A stretch of 64,000 bases of DNA from Actinomadura meyerae (GTDB lineage Bacteria; Actinomycetota; Actinomycetes; Streptosporangiales; Streptosporangiaceae): contig NZ_FZOR01000020.1 in assembly GCF_900188445.1 (NCBI RefSeq), positions 79,877 through 143,876 on the forward strand, in the 5' to 3' direction. The notes beneath the pieces are model-generated. The model did no database searches and was not told the DNA's origin. It saw only the letters and a list, made by a program, of their open reading frames with translations. This document shows positions 1-7,418 of this stretch, piece by piece; the stretch's first letter is position 1; every line of letters begins with the position of its first letter. Position numbers and translations under genes: made by a program.

Positions 1-1030
1 GCTCTCCGACGTCGACGGCCTCGCCACGACCGGGATCTCCCGGTTCTCCGCCACGCAGCTCGCCGACTACCTGGGCATCGAGCCGTCCTGGACGGACTCG
101 ACGTTCGCCGGCGGGTCGGCGTTCGAGATGTTCGTCGCGCGGGCGGCGCAGGCGATCGAGGCGGGGCAGTGCAGCACGGTCCTCATCACGTTCGCGTCGA
201 ACCAGCGGTCCGCGCGGTCCCGGTCGCTCGGCGGCGTGCTCGACCCGCACACCCCTGAGGCGGTGTTCGAGTCGCCGTACGCGCCGCTGTACCCGATCTC
301 GTACTACGCGATGGCGGCCCAGCGGTACCTGCACGCCTACGGCGCCTCCCGCGAGCAGCTCGCCGAGGTCGCCGCCGCCGCCCGCGAATGGGCGCTGCTC
401 AACCCCAAGGCGTTCCGGTACGGCAAGGGGCCGCTGACCGTCCCGGACGTCCTGGACGCGCCGATGGTCTCCACGCCGCTGACCACCGCCGACTGCTGCC
501 TGGTCACCGACGGCGGCGGCGCGGTCGTGGTCACCTCCCTGGAGCGGGCCCGCGACCTGCGCAAGCCCCCGGCGATCGTGCTCGGCTACGGCGAGTCGAC
601 CACCAACACCAGCATGACCTCGGCCCCCGACCTGCTGCGGCCCGGCTCGTTCGACTCCGGGCGGCGGGCGTTCGCGATGGCCGGGCTCGACCCGTCCGAC
701 GTCGACGTCGCCGAGGTCTACGACTCGTTCACGATCACGGTGCTGCTGACCCTGGAGGGGCTCGGCTTCTGCGCGCCCGGCGAGGCCGCCGGGTTCGTCG
801 CGGACGGCCGGATCCGCCCCGGCGGCGGCCTCCCGCTCAACACCAACGGCGGCGGCCTGTCCTACTGCCATCCCGGCCAGTACGGGCTGCTGCTGCTCGT
901 CGAGGCCGTCCGGCAGCTGCGCGGCGAGTGCGGGGACCGGCAGGTCGCCGGCGCCGAGATCGCGCTCGCGCACGGCACCGGCGGCATCCTGTCCAGCCAC
1001 GCCACCGTCCTGCTGGGAGCGGACCGATGA
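1..1030 (+). CDS. Thiolase-fold lipid-transfer protein (SCP-x/Ltp-like), 5' truncated
   Basis: The reading frame is already open at the left edge (first whole codon at base 2), so the N-terminus lies outside the window. The visible part has the thiolase-fold C-terminal motifs NTNGGGLSYCHPGQYG and AHGTGG typical of SCP-x/lipid-transfer proteins. Where biosynthetic thiolases carry the nucleophilic Cys (CxSG), this protein reads TFAGGSA (near bases 104-125) with no Cys. Members of this kind that pair with a DUF35 protein, such as Ltp2-ChsH2, are known to act as retro-aldolases on acyl-CoA side chains rather than as thiolases. The stop overlaps the start of the next gene by 4 bases, and that gene encodes the DUF35 partner. 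Function as an aldolase is inference; the thiolase fold is clear. Confidence 0.9.
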   Translation, partial: LSDVDGLATTGISRFSATQLADYLGIEPSWTDSTFAGGSAFEMFVARAAQAIEAGQCSTVLITFASNQRSARSRSLGGVLDPHTPEAVFESPYAPLYPISYYAMAAQRYLHAYGASREQLAEVAAAAREWALLNPKAFRYGKGPLTVPDVLDAPMVSTPLTTADCCLVTDGGGAVVVTSLERARDLRKPPAIVLGYGESTTNTSMTSAPDLLRPGSFDSGRRAFAMAGLDPSDVDVAEVYDSFTITVLLTLEGLGFCAPGEAAGFVADGRIRPGGGLPLNTNGGGLSYCHPGQYGLLLLVEAVRQLRGECGDRQVAGAEIALAHGTGGILSSHATVLLGADR

Positions 1031-1386
1031 TCGAGGACGAATGGTGGGACGCGACCCGCGAGCGGCGCCTGCTCGTCCAGCGCTGCGCGTGCGGGCACGC
1101 CCAGCACTACCCGCGCGAGCTCTGCACCGCCTGCGGCGGCACGTCGCTGGAGTTCGAGGAGGCGTCCGGGCTCGGCGCCGTCGACTCCTTCACGGTCGTG
1201 CACCGCGCGCCCGCCCCGGACCTCGAGGTCCCCTACACGGTCGCCCGGGTCCGGCTCGCCGAAGGCCCGGTCATCCTCAGCCACCTGGACGGCCCCGGGC
1301 CGTGGGCGTGCGACGAGCCGGTCCGGCTCGGCTGGCGCCCGCTGCCCGGCGGCCGCAACCTCCCGATCTTCACCAAGGACGCCTGA
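1027..1386 (+). CDS. Zn-ribbon/OB-fold DUF35 protein, partner of the thiolase-like protein
   Basis: A protein of 119 residues with an N-terminal Zn-ribbon (C20, C22, C33 and C36 in the stretch RCACGH to CTACGG) followed by a small OB-fold with the usual VVHRAPAP and PYTVARVRL segments. This is the ChsH2/DUF35 architecture; such proteins bind thiolase-like enzymes and are thought to dock CoA substrates. The ATGA overlap with the upstream thiolase-like gene fixes the start and implies translational coupling. The next gene (acyl-CoA dehydrogenase) starts on the last base of this stop codon. Family assignment is firm; the substrate is unknown. Confidence 0.9.
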   Translation: MIEDEWWDATRERRLLVQRCACGHAQHYPRELCTACGGTSLEFEEASGLGAVDSFTVVHRAPAPDLEVPYTVARVRLAEGPVILSHLDGPGPWACDEPVRLGWRPLPGGRNLPIFTKDA

Positions 1387-2540
1387 TGGACTTCGAACTG
1401 AGCGAAGAGCAGCGCCTCTTCCGCGACACGCTCCGCGACTTCGTCGACCGCGAGATCCGCCCCGTGGTCCAGGAGTGGGAGGCCGCCGACCGGTACCCCA
1501 CCGAGATCGTCGAGACGATGAAGGAGCTCGGCCTGTTCGGGCTGACCGTCCCGGAGGAGTACGGCGGGCTCGGCGCCGACATGGTCTCCTTCGCCCTCGT
1601 CTTCGAGGAGATCTCCAAGGGCTGGATGGGCATCGCCGGCATCCTCGGCAGCCACTCGCTGTCCTGCTGGATGATCGCCCGGCACGGGACGCCGGAGCAG
1701 AAGGACCGCTTCCTGCCCGACCTCGCCGCCGGGCGGCGCCGCACCGGCATCGGCCTCACCGAGCCGGGCGCCGGCACCGACCTGCAGGGCATCACCACCA
1801 CCGCGCGCCGCGACGGCGACCACTACGTCATCGACGGGCGCAAGACGTGGATCACCAACGCCCGGCACGCGAGCCCCCTGCCCGTCCTGGTCAAGACCGA
1901 CCCCACCGCGTCCCCGGCGCACCGGGGCATGTCGGTCCTGCTCGTGGAGGACGGCTTCGAGGTGCTGCGGGACCTGCCCAAGCTCGGCTACAAGGGCACC
2001 GAGTCCTGCGAGATCGTGTTCGACGGCGTCCGCGTCCCGGCCCGGAACCTGCTCGGCGGCGTCGAGGGGCGCGGCATGCAGCAGGTGCTGTCCGGGCTGG
2101 AGACCGGCCGCATCAACGTCGCCGCCCGGTCGCTCGGCATCGCCCAGGCCGCCTACGACGAGGCGCTGCGCTACGCGGCGGAGCGGGAGGCGTTCGGCCG
2201 CCCCATCCAGGACTTCCAGGCCATCCAGCTGAAGCTCGCGGACATGGCGATCAAGGTGCAGGCCGCGCGGCTGCTCGTCTACTGGGCCGCGTCCCGCGCC
2301 GACGCCGGCGACCGCGTCGACATGCAGGCGGGGATGGCCAAGACGTTCGCCAGCGAGGCCGCGATCGAGTGCGCGCTCGCGTCGATGCAGGTCCACGGCG
2401 GCTACGGCTACTCCAAGGAGTTCGCCGTCGAGCGCCTCTACCGGGACGCGCCGCTGATGAGCATCGGCGAGGGCACCAACGACATCATGCGCACCGTCAT
2501 CGCCAAGGCCCTGACCTCCGGCAAGGAGACCGTCGGATGA
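1386..2540 (+). CDS. Acyl-CoA dehydrogenase
   Basis: An FAD-dependent acyl-CoA dehydrogenase of 384 residues, a normal family length. It should introduce an alpha-beta double bond into an acyl-CoA and pass electrons to ETF. Visible motifs are the FAD-binding GIGLTEPGAGTD and WITNA in the middle, QDFQAIQLKLADM in the C-terminal helical domain, and IGEGTND near the end, where E362 occupies the catalytic-base position of MCAD-type enzymes. The start overlaps the stop of the DUF35 gene by one base, and the end overlaps the CoA-ester lyase start by 4 bases, so the four genes are one operon. The chain length of the substrate cannot be told from sequence. Confidence 0.95.
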   Translation: MDFELSEEQRLFRDTLRDFVDREIRPVVQEWEAADRYPTEIVETMKELGLFGLTVPEEYGGLGADMVSFALVFEEISKGWMGIAGILGSHSLSCWMIARHGTPEQKDRFLPDLAAGRRRTGIGLTEPGAGTDLQGITTTARRDGDHYVIDGRKTWITNARHASPLPVLVKTDPTASPAHRGMSVLLVEDGFEVLRDLPKLGYKGTESCEIVFDGVRVPARNLLGGVEGRGMQQVLSGLETGRINVAARSLGIAQAAYDEALRYAAEREAFGRPIQDFQAIQLKLADMAIKVQAARLLVYWAASRADAGDRVDMQAGMAKTFASEAAIECALASMQVHGGYGYSKEFAVERLYRDAPLMSIGEGTNDIMRTVIAKALTSGKETVG

Positions 2541-3358
2541 GGACCACCGCGCTGTACGTGCCGGGGGACCGCCCCGACCGTCTCGCGAAGGCCCTGCGCA
2601 GCGGCGCGGCGGAGCTGATCGTCGACCTGGAGGACGCGGTGCCCGTCGCCGCGAAGGAGCGCACCCGCGCCGAGGTCGCCGCCCGGCTCCGGACGCTGCC
2701 GCCGGACCGGCCGGCGGTGACCGTCCGGATCAACCCCGGCGAGCAGGGCCTCGCCGACGCCCGCGCGGTCGCCGGGCCGGGGCTGGACGGCCTCTGCGCC
2801 GCCAAGACCGAGAGCCCCGCCGACCTGCGCGCCCTGGACGGGGTGCTCACCGCCGCGGGCCTGCCGGAGCTGCCGGTCGTCCCGCTGCTGGAGTCGGCGG
2901 CGGCGGTGTTCGCGGCGCGGGAGATCGCGTCGGCCCCCCGCGTCGCGGGCCTCCAGCTCGGCGAGGCGGACCTGGCCGCCGACCTCGGCGTCACGCCGGG
3001 GCCGGACGAGGCGGAGCTGCTGTGGGCGCGGTCGCAGGTGGTCGCGGCGTCCGCCGCCGCCGGGCTGCCCGCCCCGATCGCCCCGGTCTCCACCGAGTTC
3101 CGGGACCTGGACGCCTTCCGGGCGACGACGCTGCGGCTCAAGCGGCTCGGCTTCCACGGCCGCGCCTGCATCCACCCCGCCCAGCTGCCGGTCGCCGACG
3201 AGGTCTTCACCCCGTCGCCGGAGGAGGTCGAGCGGGCCCGCGCGCTGCTCGCGGGCTACGAGGAGTCGCTCGCCTCCGGCTCGGCCGTCTTCACCGACGC
3301 CGCCGGCCGCCTGGTGGACGAGGCCGTCATCCGCACCGCCCGCCGCCTCCTCAGCTGA
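2537..3358 (+). CDS. HpcH/HpaI-type CoA ester lyase (CitE-like)
   Basis: A CitE-like lyase of 273 residues. Motifs of the TIM-barrel family are visible: YVPGDRPDR at the N-terminus, LIVDLEDAVP with the Mg-binding acid, VRINP, and PLLESA, followed by GFHGRACIHPAQ near residues 205-220. Members cleave or form C-C bonds in acyl-CoAs such as malyl-CoA, citramalyl-CoA or hydroxymethylglutaryl-like esters. The ATGA overlap with the acyl-CoA dehydrogenase places it last in the operon, where it could cleave the hydroxylated product made upstream. The exact substrate is unknown. Confidence 0.9.
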   Translation: MRTTALYVPGDRPDRLAKALRSGAAELIVDLEDAVPVAAKERTRAEVAARLRTLPPDRPAVTVRINPGEQGLADARAVAGPGLDGLCAAKTESPADLRALDGVLTAAGLPELPVVPLLESAAAVFAAREIASAPRVAGLQLGEADLAADLGVTPGPDEAELLWARSQVVAASAAAGLPAPIAPVSTEFRDLDAFRATTLRLKRLGFHGRACIHPAQLPVADEVFTPSPEEVERARALLAGYEESLASGSAVFTDAAGRLVDEAVIRTARRLLS

Positions 3359-3360
3359 CC

Positions 3361-3425
3361 GGCGGGCGGCCGGCCGGTGACGGCACCACCGGCACGAGGA
3401 AAGGCGGGGCCGCCGGCCGCCCGCC
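3361..3425. terminator. Bidirectional hairpin between convergent genes
   Basis: A perfect 13-bp inverted repeat (3361-3373 pairs with 3413-3425, arm GGCGGGCGGCCGG) lies just after the CoA ester lyase stop and just before the stop of the oppositely oriented ammonium transporter. There is no T-tract, as is common for actinomycete terminators. The loop is long (39 bases), so the function is inferred from position and perfect arm pairing. Confidence 0.6.
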
Positions 3426-3429
3426 GCGG

Positions 3430-4653
3430 TCACTCATCGGCGAACGCGGCGTCCATGCCCCGCGCCTGCTCCTCCTCGGTCGTCCGCATCCGGAACAGCC
3501 GGTCGATGATCGTGCCGACGAGGTAGGTGACGGCGAAGGCGTAGGCGGCGACGGCGAGCACCGCGACGACCTGCTTGCCCAGTACCGAGGCCGGGCCGCC
3601 GTAGAACAGCCCCGGCGCGCCGCGCTCCCAGCCGGTGGACAGGAACCCGAGCGCCACCACTCCGACGATCCCGCCGGCGCCGTGGATCCCGGCGACGTCG
3701 AGGGTGTCGTCGTAGCCGGCGACGAGCTTCAGTTCCACCGCGTAGGTGCACACGAGCGCGGCCACCACGCCGACCGCGAACGCGCCCTCGACGCTGACGA
3801 AGGCGCAGGACGGGGTGATGGCGACCAGGCCCGCCAGCGCGCCGCTGGTGGAGCCGAGCTTGGTCAGATGCCGGAAGCGGAGCCATTCCAGCGTCCGCCA
3901 GGCGAGCATCCCGGCGCAGCCCGCGATCATCGTGCTGACGAACGCGCGGGTCGCCAGCGCGCCGTCGGTCAGCGCCGACCCGGCGTTGAAGCCGAACCAG
4001 CCGAACCACAGCAGGCCGAGGCCGAGCAGCACGAACGGGATGTTGCCGGGGCGGGGCCCCGCGCCGCGCCGGAACGCGATGCCGCGCCCGAGCACGAGCG
4101 CCATCGCGAGCCCGGAGACGCCGGAGTTCAGCTCGACGACGAGCCCGCCCGCGAAGTCCATGACGCCCCATTCGCTGAGCCATCCCGAATCGGCGAAGAC
4201 CCAGTGCGCGATCGGGAGGTAGACCACCGTGACCCACACGACGACGAACAGGATCCACGGCCCGAACCGGGCGCGGCCCGCGATCGAGCCGCTGATCAGC
4301 GCGACCGTGATGATCGCGAACGTGAGCTGGAAGCAGACGTAGATCTGCTTCGGGATGGCGCCCTGCAGCGCGGTCGGCGCGATGTGCCCGAGCCGCCAGT
4401 CGCCCCAGCCGATGAGCCCGAGGCCGCCCGCGTCCTCGCCGAACGCGATCCCGTACCCGTAGAGGAACCACAGGATCGTCACCACGCTGATCGAGATGAA
4501 GCTCATGTAGAGCATCGACAGCATGTTCTTCGAGCGGACCATGCCGCCGTAGAAGAAGGCGAGGCCGGGAGTCATGAGGAGCACCATCGCGGTGCTCACC
4601 ATGAGCCAGGCGGAATCCCCCGTATTGAGGCCCGACGGCATATGCGAACCCAT
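3430..4653 (-). CDS. amt: Ammonium transporter (Amt/MEP/Rh)
   Basis: An Amt channel of 407 residues with eleven hydrophobic segments. It begins with GDSAWLMVSTAMVLLMTPGLAFFYGGMVR, here cited only as the first-helix region, whose GLAFFYGG is diagnostic. DFAGG with ELNSGVSGL around residue 165-180 and IHGAGG near residue 330 carry pore-lining residues, including the conserved pore His. The cytosolic C-terminal tail is short and acidic. The gene faces away from the urea transporter/urease operon, separated by about 220 bp, so both arms of nitrogen acquisition may share a control region. No glnB/glnK gene follows, unlike in many bacteria; the operon ends here. A GlnR-like half box lies upstream on this strand. 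Confidence 0.95.
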   Translation of the reverse strand: MGSHMPSGLNTGDSAWLMVSTAMVLLMTPGLAFFYGGMVRSKNMLSMLYMSFISISVVTILWFLYGYGIAFGEDAGGLGLIGWGDWRLGHIAPTALQGAIPKQIYVCFQLTFAIITVALISGSIAGRARFGPWILFVVVWVTVVYLPIAHWVFADSGWLSEWGVMDFAGGLVVELNSGVSGLAMALVLGRGIAFRRGAGPRPGNIPFVLLGLGLLWFGWFGFNAGSALTDGALATRAFVSTMIAGCAGMLAWRTLEWLRFRHLTKLGSTSGALAGLVAITPSCAFVSVEGAFAVGVVAALVCTYAVELKLVAGYDDTLDVAGIHGAGGIVGVVALGFLSTGWERGAPGLFYGGPASVLGKQVVAVLAVAAYAFAVTYLVGTIIDRLFRMRTTEEEQARGMDAAFADE

Positions 4654-4772
4654 CGTCGATCCGTCTCTCCCGGGTATGCGGCGGGTGAGCTTCCGCCTTC
4701 ATGGTGTGCTTCCGGGAGGTCCGGCAAACTCGACATTCCATGCCTTGACCAATGATTTGCCGCCAACGGTTT

Positions 4773-4788
4773 TTCTCGGTGGGGTAAC
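4773..4788 (-). promoter_or_regulatory. Possible GlnR-like half box upstream of amt
   Basis: Read on the minus strand, this gives GTTAC-N6-GAGAA, close to the actinomycete GlnR half-site GTnAC-N6-GAAAC. It lies in the 222-bp space between the divergent amt and urea transporter genes, which are typical GlnR targets in actinomycetes. A second half-site at the right spacing was not found, so this is only a weak candidate. Confidence 0.25.
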
Positions 4789-4875
4789 GCGGGAAGCGTC
4801 CTTCTTGTCGTGCACGTCGATGAATGCCGGGTCGCTCGGGCGATGGGGATTTCCGGCGATCTGTGAGGAGCATCC

Positions 4876-5868
4876 ATGGCGTCATCGCCGCCGTCCGCGG
4901 ACGCGCCCCGCGAATCGCCCGGCGAGCGCCCGGCCCCCGCCTCCGAGCGGGCGAAGGACGCCCTCCTGACGATCCCGCGGGGCGTCGCACAGGTCGACTT
5001 CCAGCCCAGCGTCTGGACGGGGCTGCTCTTCATCGTCGCGCTGTTCGTCGGCGGCTGGCAGTTCGGCGCGTTCGCACTGCTCGGCGTCGTGACCGCCACC
5101 GTGACCGCGCACCTGCTGGGGGTCGACCGGGACCGCATCTCGATGGGTCTCGAAGGCTTCAACGGGACCCTCATCGGTGTCGCGCTGGTGCTCTACCTGG
5201 GGGCGGACTGGTCGACGGTCCCGCTCGTCATCGGCGGGGCGGTCGCGGGCAGCGTGCTCACCGCGGCGATGAACGCCGTGCTCACGCCGTACGACCTGCC
5301 CACATTCACCGCGCCGTTCTGCGTCGTCGCCCTGGTGATGGCGATCGGCGCGCCGTCCTACGCCCGCGTCTGGGCCGGCCACACCAACACCGCCCCGCCG
5401 TCCGCCACCGACCCCGGGACCGCGATGACGTGGACCGACTTCTGGCACGGGTTCTTCAACGGGGTCGGGCAGGTGTTCTTCCAGGACACGTGGTACGTGG
5501 GGCTGATCTTCCTCGTCGGGCTCGCCGTGTCGAGCCCGCTGGCCGCCGGGGCCGCGGCCGTGTCCAGCCTCATCGGCCTGCTCACCGGCTGGTGGCTCGG
5601 CGCGCAGGCGGCCGACCTCGGCGCCGGCCTGTACGGCTACAACGCGGTGCTGACCGGGATCGCGCTGACCGGGACGTTCCTCGTGCTCAGCCCGGCCGGC
5701 GCGGTCTACGCGGTGATCGGGGCGGCGACGGCCGCCGGCCTCACCGCCGGTCTCACCAACCTGTTCAACGTGGTCGGCGGCCACACCCTGACCTGGCCGT
5801 TCGTGCTAGTCACCTGGGTGTTCCTGGCCGCCGTCCCGATCTTCTCCAGGATCCGGCGGCCCGCATGA
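4876..5868 (+). CDS. Urea transporter (UT family)
   Basis: A urea channel of 330 residues that would bring urea into the cell for the urease encoded next. The two UT signature repeats are visible: GLEGFNGTLIGVALVLYLG in the first half and LYGYNAVLTGIALTGTF in the second, each in a run of hydrophobic helices. The N-terminal 30 residues are polar and Pro/Ser-rich. The start follows a GAGGAG ribosome site at spacing 6. The gene runs in the same direction as ureA, 51 bp downstream, so it probably opens the urease operon. The assignment to UT rather than UreI-type channels is based on the repeated NG-containing motif. Confidence 0.9.
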   Translation: MASSPPSADAPRESPGERPAPASERAKDALLTIPRGVAQVDFQPSVWTGLLFIVALFVGGWQFGAFALLGVVTATVTAHLLGVDRDRISMGLEGFNGTLIGVALVLYLGADWSTVPLVIGGAVAGSVLTAAMNAVLTPYDLPTFTAPFCVVALVMAIGAPSYARVWAGHTNTAPPSATDPGTAMTWTDFWHGFFNGVGQVFFQDTWYVGLIFLVGLAVSSPLAAGAAAVSSLIGLLTGWWLGAQAADLGAGLYGYNAVLTGIALTGTFLVLSPAGAVYAVIGAATAAGLTAGLTNLFNVVGGHTLTWPFVLVTWVFLAAVPIFSRIRRPA

Positions 5869-5919
5869 GGGGGCGCCGCCGTCCGCGTCCCGGGGGCATC
5901 CGGGCAGAAAGGGGCATCG

Positions 5920-6231
5920 ATGAACCTGTCACCACGAGAGATCGACAAGGCGCTCATCTTCACCGTCGCGCAGATGGCGGAGCAGCGCCGGCGGCGCGGC
6001 CTGAAGCTCAACCACGGCGAGACGGTCGCGCTGATCAGCTCCGCGATCGTGGAGGCCGCGCGGGACGGCAAGACCGTCTCCGACTGCATGGAGCTGGGCA
6101 AGAAGGTCGTCGGCCCGGACGACGTGCTGCCCGGCGTGCGCGGCATGCTGTCGCTGATCCAGGTCGAGGCCGCCTTCGACGACGGCACCAAGCTCGTCTC
6201 CTGCCACGACCCCGTCGGCGGCGGCAGGTGA
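5920..6231 (+). CDS. ureA: Urease subunit gamma
   Basis: A protein of 103 residues, the standard UreA length, starting MNLSPREIDKALIF and containing LKLNHGETVALIS and the conserved LPGVRGML before the C-terminus. It is the smallest subunit of the nickel urease complex that hydrolyses urea to ammonia and carbamate in the cytoplasm. A ribosome site (AAAGGGG) precedes the ATG. Its stop codon overlaps the GTG start of the CbiX-like gene by 3 bases, so that unusual gene is embedded in the urease operon. Confidence 0.97.
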   Translation: MNLSPREIDKALIFTVAQMAEQRRRRGLKLNHGETVALISSAIVEAARDGKTVSDCMELGKKVVGPDDVLPGVRGMLSLIQVEAAFDDGTKLVSCHDPVGGGR

Positions 6232-6959
6232 CGGAGGCTCCCGGCCGCGCCGTCCTGCGGGTCGGCGGGCACGAGAGCGCCCCCGCGGCCGGGATCACCG
6301 GCCCCGGGCGGGGGCTGCGGACCGCGCTGCGGGACCGGCCGCGCGCCGTCGCGGTCCCGATGACGCTGGGCCGCGACCCGGACCTCGCGCCCGCGGCGGC
6401 GCAGACCCTGGCCTGGGCGGCGCGCGACCGGGCGCCGGGCGACCTGCTGCTCGCCGGGCCGCTCGGCACCGTCACGCACCTCGTGGGGTGGATCCGCGCC
6501 GCGGTCGAGCGCGCCGTGCGGGCGGCGCCGGGCCTGGACGCCGCGCTGCTGGTGGCACCCGCCGCCGGACCCGGCGCCGACGCCGAGCTGTTCAAGGTCG
6601 CGCGGCTGGTCTGGCACCACCTGCCGGTCCGCCGGGTGGAGGTCGCCTTCGATGGCGGCGAGCCCGGCGTGGCCGAGGGGGTGGAGCGCTGCCGGCTGCT
6701 GGGGGCCCGCCACGTGGCGGTGGTGCCCGCCTCGCTCGTCCCGCCCCCGCCCTGCCGCAGGGCGGCCGCCGCCGGGCCGCTGCTCGCCCCGGCGGCCGTG
6801 GCGGCGCTGGTCCGCGAGCGCGCCGCCGAAGCGGAGCGGCGCTGGGCGCACGCCCGCGACGACGGCCTCGCCGCGGCGGCGGGGCACGGGCACGGCCACG
6901 GGCACGCTTTTTCCGGAAACACCGAGACGACCCTGGAGGGGATGACCGCTCATGGCTGA
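6228..6959 (+). CDS. CbiX/sirohydrochlorin-chelatase-like protein with His-rich tail, inside urease operon
   Basis: A GTG-started protein of 243 residues. It has two CbiX-like halves: VLRVGGHES (H15 at the metal-ligand position of LLVGHGS) opens the first, and VEVAFDGGEPGVAEGVERC followed by GARHVAVVPASLV is typical of the second. The second-half ligand usually found in LGxHP reads LLAPA here, so that His is missing. The tail carries GHGHGHGH at residues 219-226. Known relatives insert cobalt or nickel into tetrapyrroles. Here the gene lies between ureA and ureB, overlapping ureA by 4 and ureB by 8 bases, and no ureE is present in the cluster. UreE proteins also end in His-rich tails, so a nickel storage or delivery role is the best inference. 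Enzymatic chelation is unproven. Confidence 0.8.
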   Translation: MTEAPGRAVLRVGGHESAPAAGITGPGRGLRTALRDRPRAVAVPMTLGRDPDLAPAAAQTLAWAARDRAPGDLLLAGPLGTVTHLVGWIRAAVERAVRAAPGLDAALLVAPAAGPGADAELFKVARLVWHHLPVRRVEVAFDGGEPGVAEGVERCRLLGARHVAVVPASLVPPPPCRRAAAAGPLLAPAAVAALVRERAAEAERRWAHARDDGLAAAAGHGHGHGHAFSGNTETTLEGMTAHG

Positions 6960-7416
6960 GGACGTCTACATATTCGGCGACGGCGACCTGGAACTGAATT
7001 CCGGTCAGCGCCGGGAGACGCTGACCGTGCAGAATACCGGGGACCGGGCCGTCCAGATCGGCTCGCACTTCCATTTCTTCGAGGTCAACCGGGCGCTGAG
7101 CTTCGACCGGGAGAAGACCTTCGGAATGCGGCTGGACATTCCGGCGGGAACCGCCGTCCGGTTCGAGGCCGGCGACACCAAGGAGATCCAGCTCGTCGAG
7201 TACGGCGGCGGAATGCGCATCGTCGGGTTCGGGGGGCTGCTCAACGGCAGCGTCCGGTCCAAGTCCGCGCGGGAGGCCGCCTTCAGCCGGATGCACGAGT
7301 GGGGCTACCTGGACACCGAGGCGCCGAGCGGCGACGGGTCGGGCAACGGGCACCGGGCCCCCGCCGAGCGCGGCGCCCGCGCGAAGGCCGGCGCCGGCCG
7401 GTCGAGGAGGGGCTGA
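6952..7416 (+). CDS. ureB: Urease subunit beta
   Basis: UreB of 154 residues. The core (residues 1-110) has the typical QIGSHFHFFEVN and FGMRLDIPAGTAVRFE motifs, and the stretch EIQLVEYGG. The C-terminal 40 residues are a Gly/Ala/Arg-rich extension beyond the usual length of about 105 residues. The ATG overlaps the end of the CbiX-like gene by 8 bases and is preceded by GAGGGGATG. ureC follows after 2 bases. The extension probably is disordered; its role is unknown. Confidence 0.96.
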   Translation: MAEDVYIFGDGDLELNSGQRRETLTVQNTGDRAVQIGSHFHFFEVNRALSFDREKTFGMRLDIPAGTAVRFEAGDTKEIQLVEYGGGMRIVGFGGLLNGSVRSKSAREAAFSRMHEWGYLDTEAPSGDGSGNGHRAPAERGARAKAGAGRSRRG

Positions 7417-7418
7417 CG

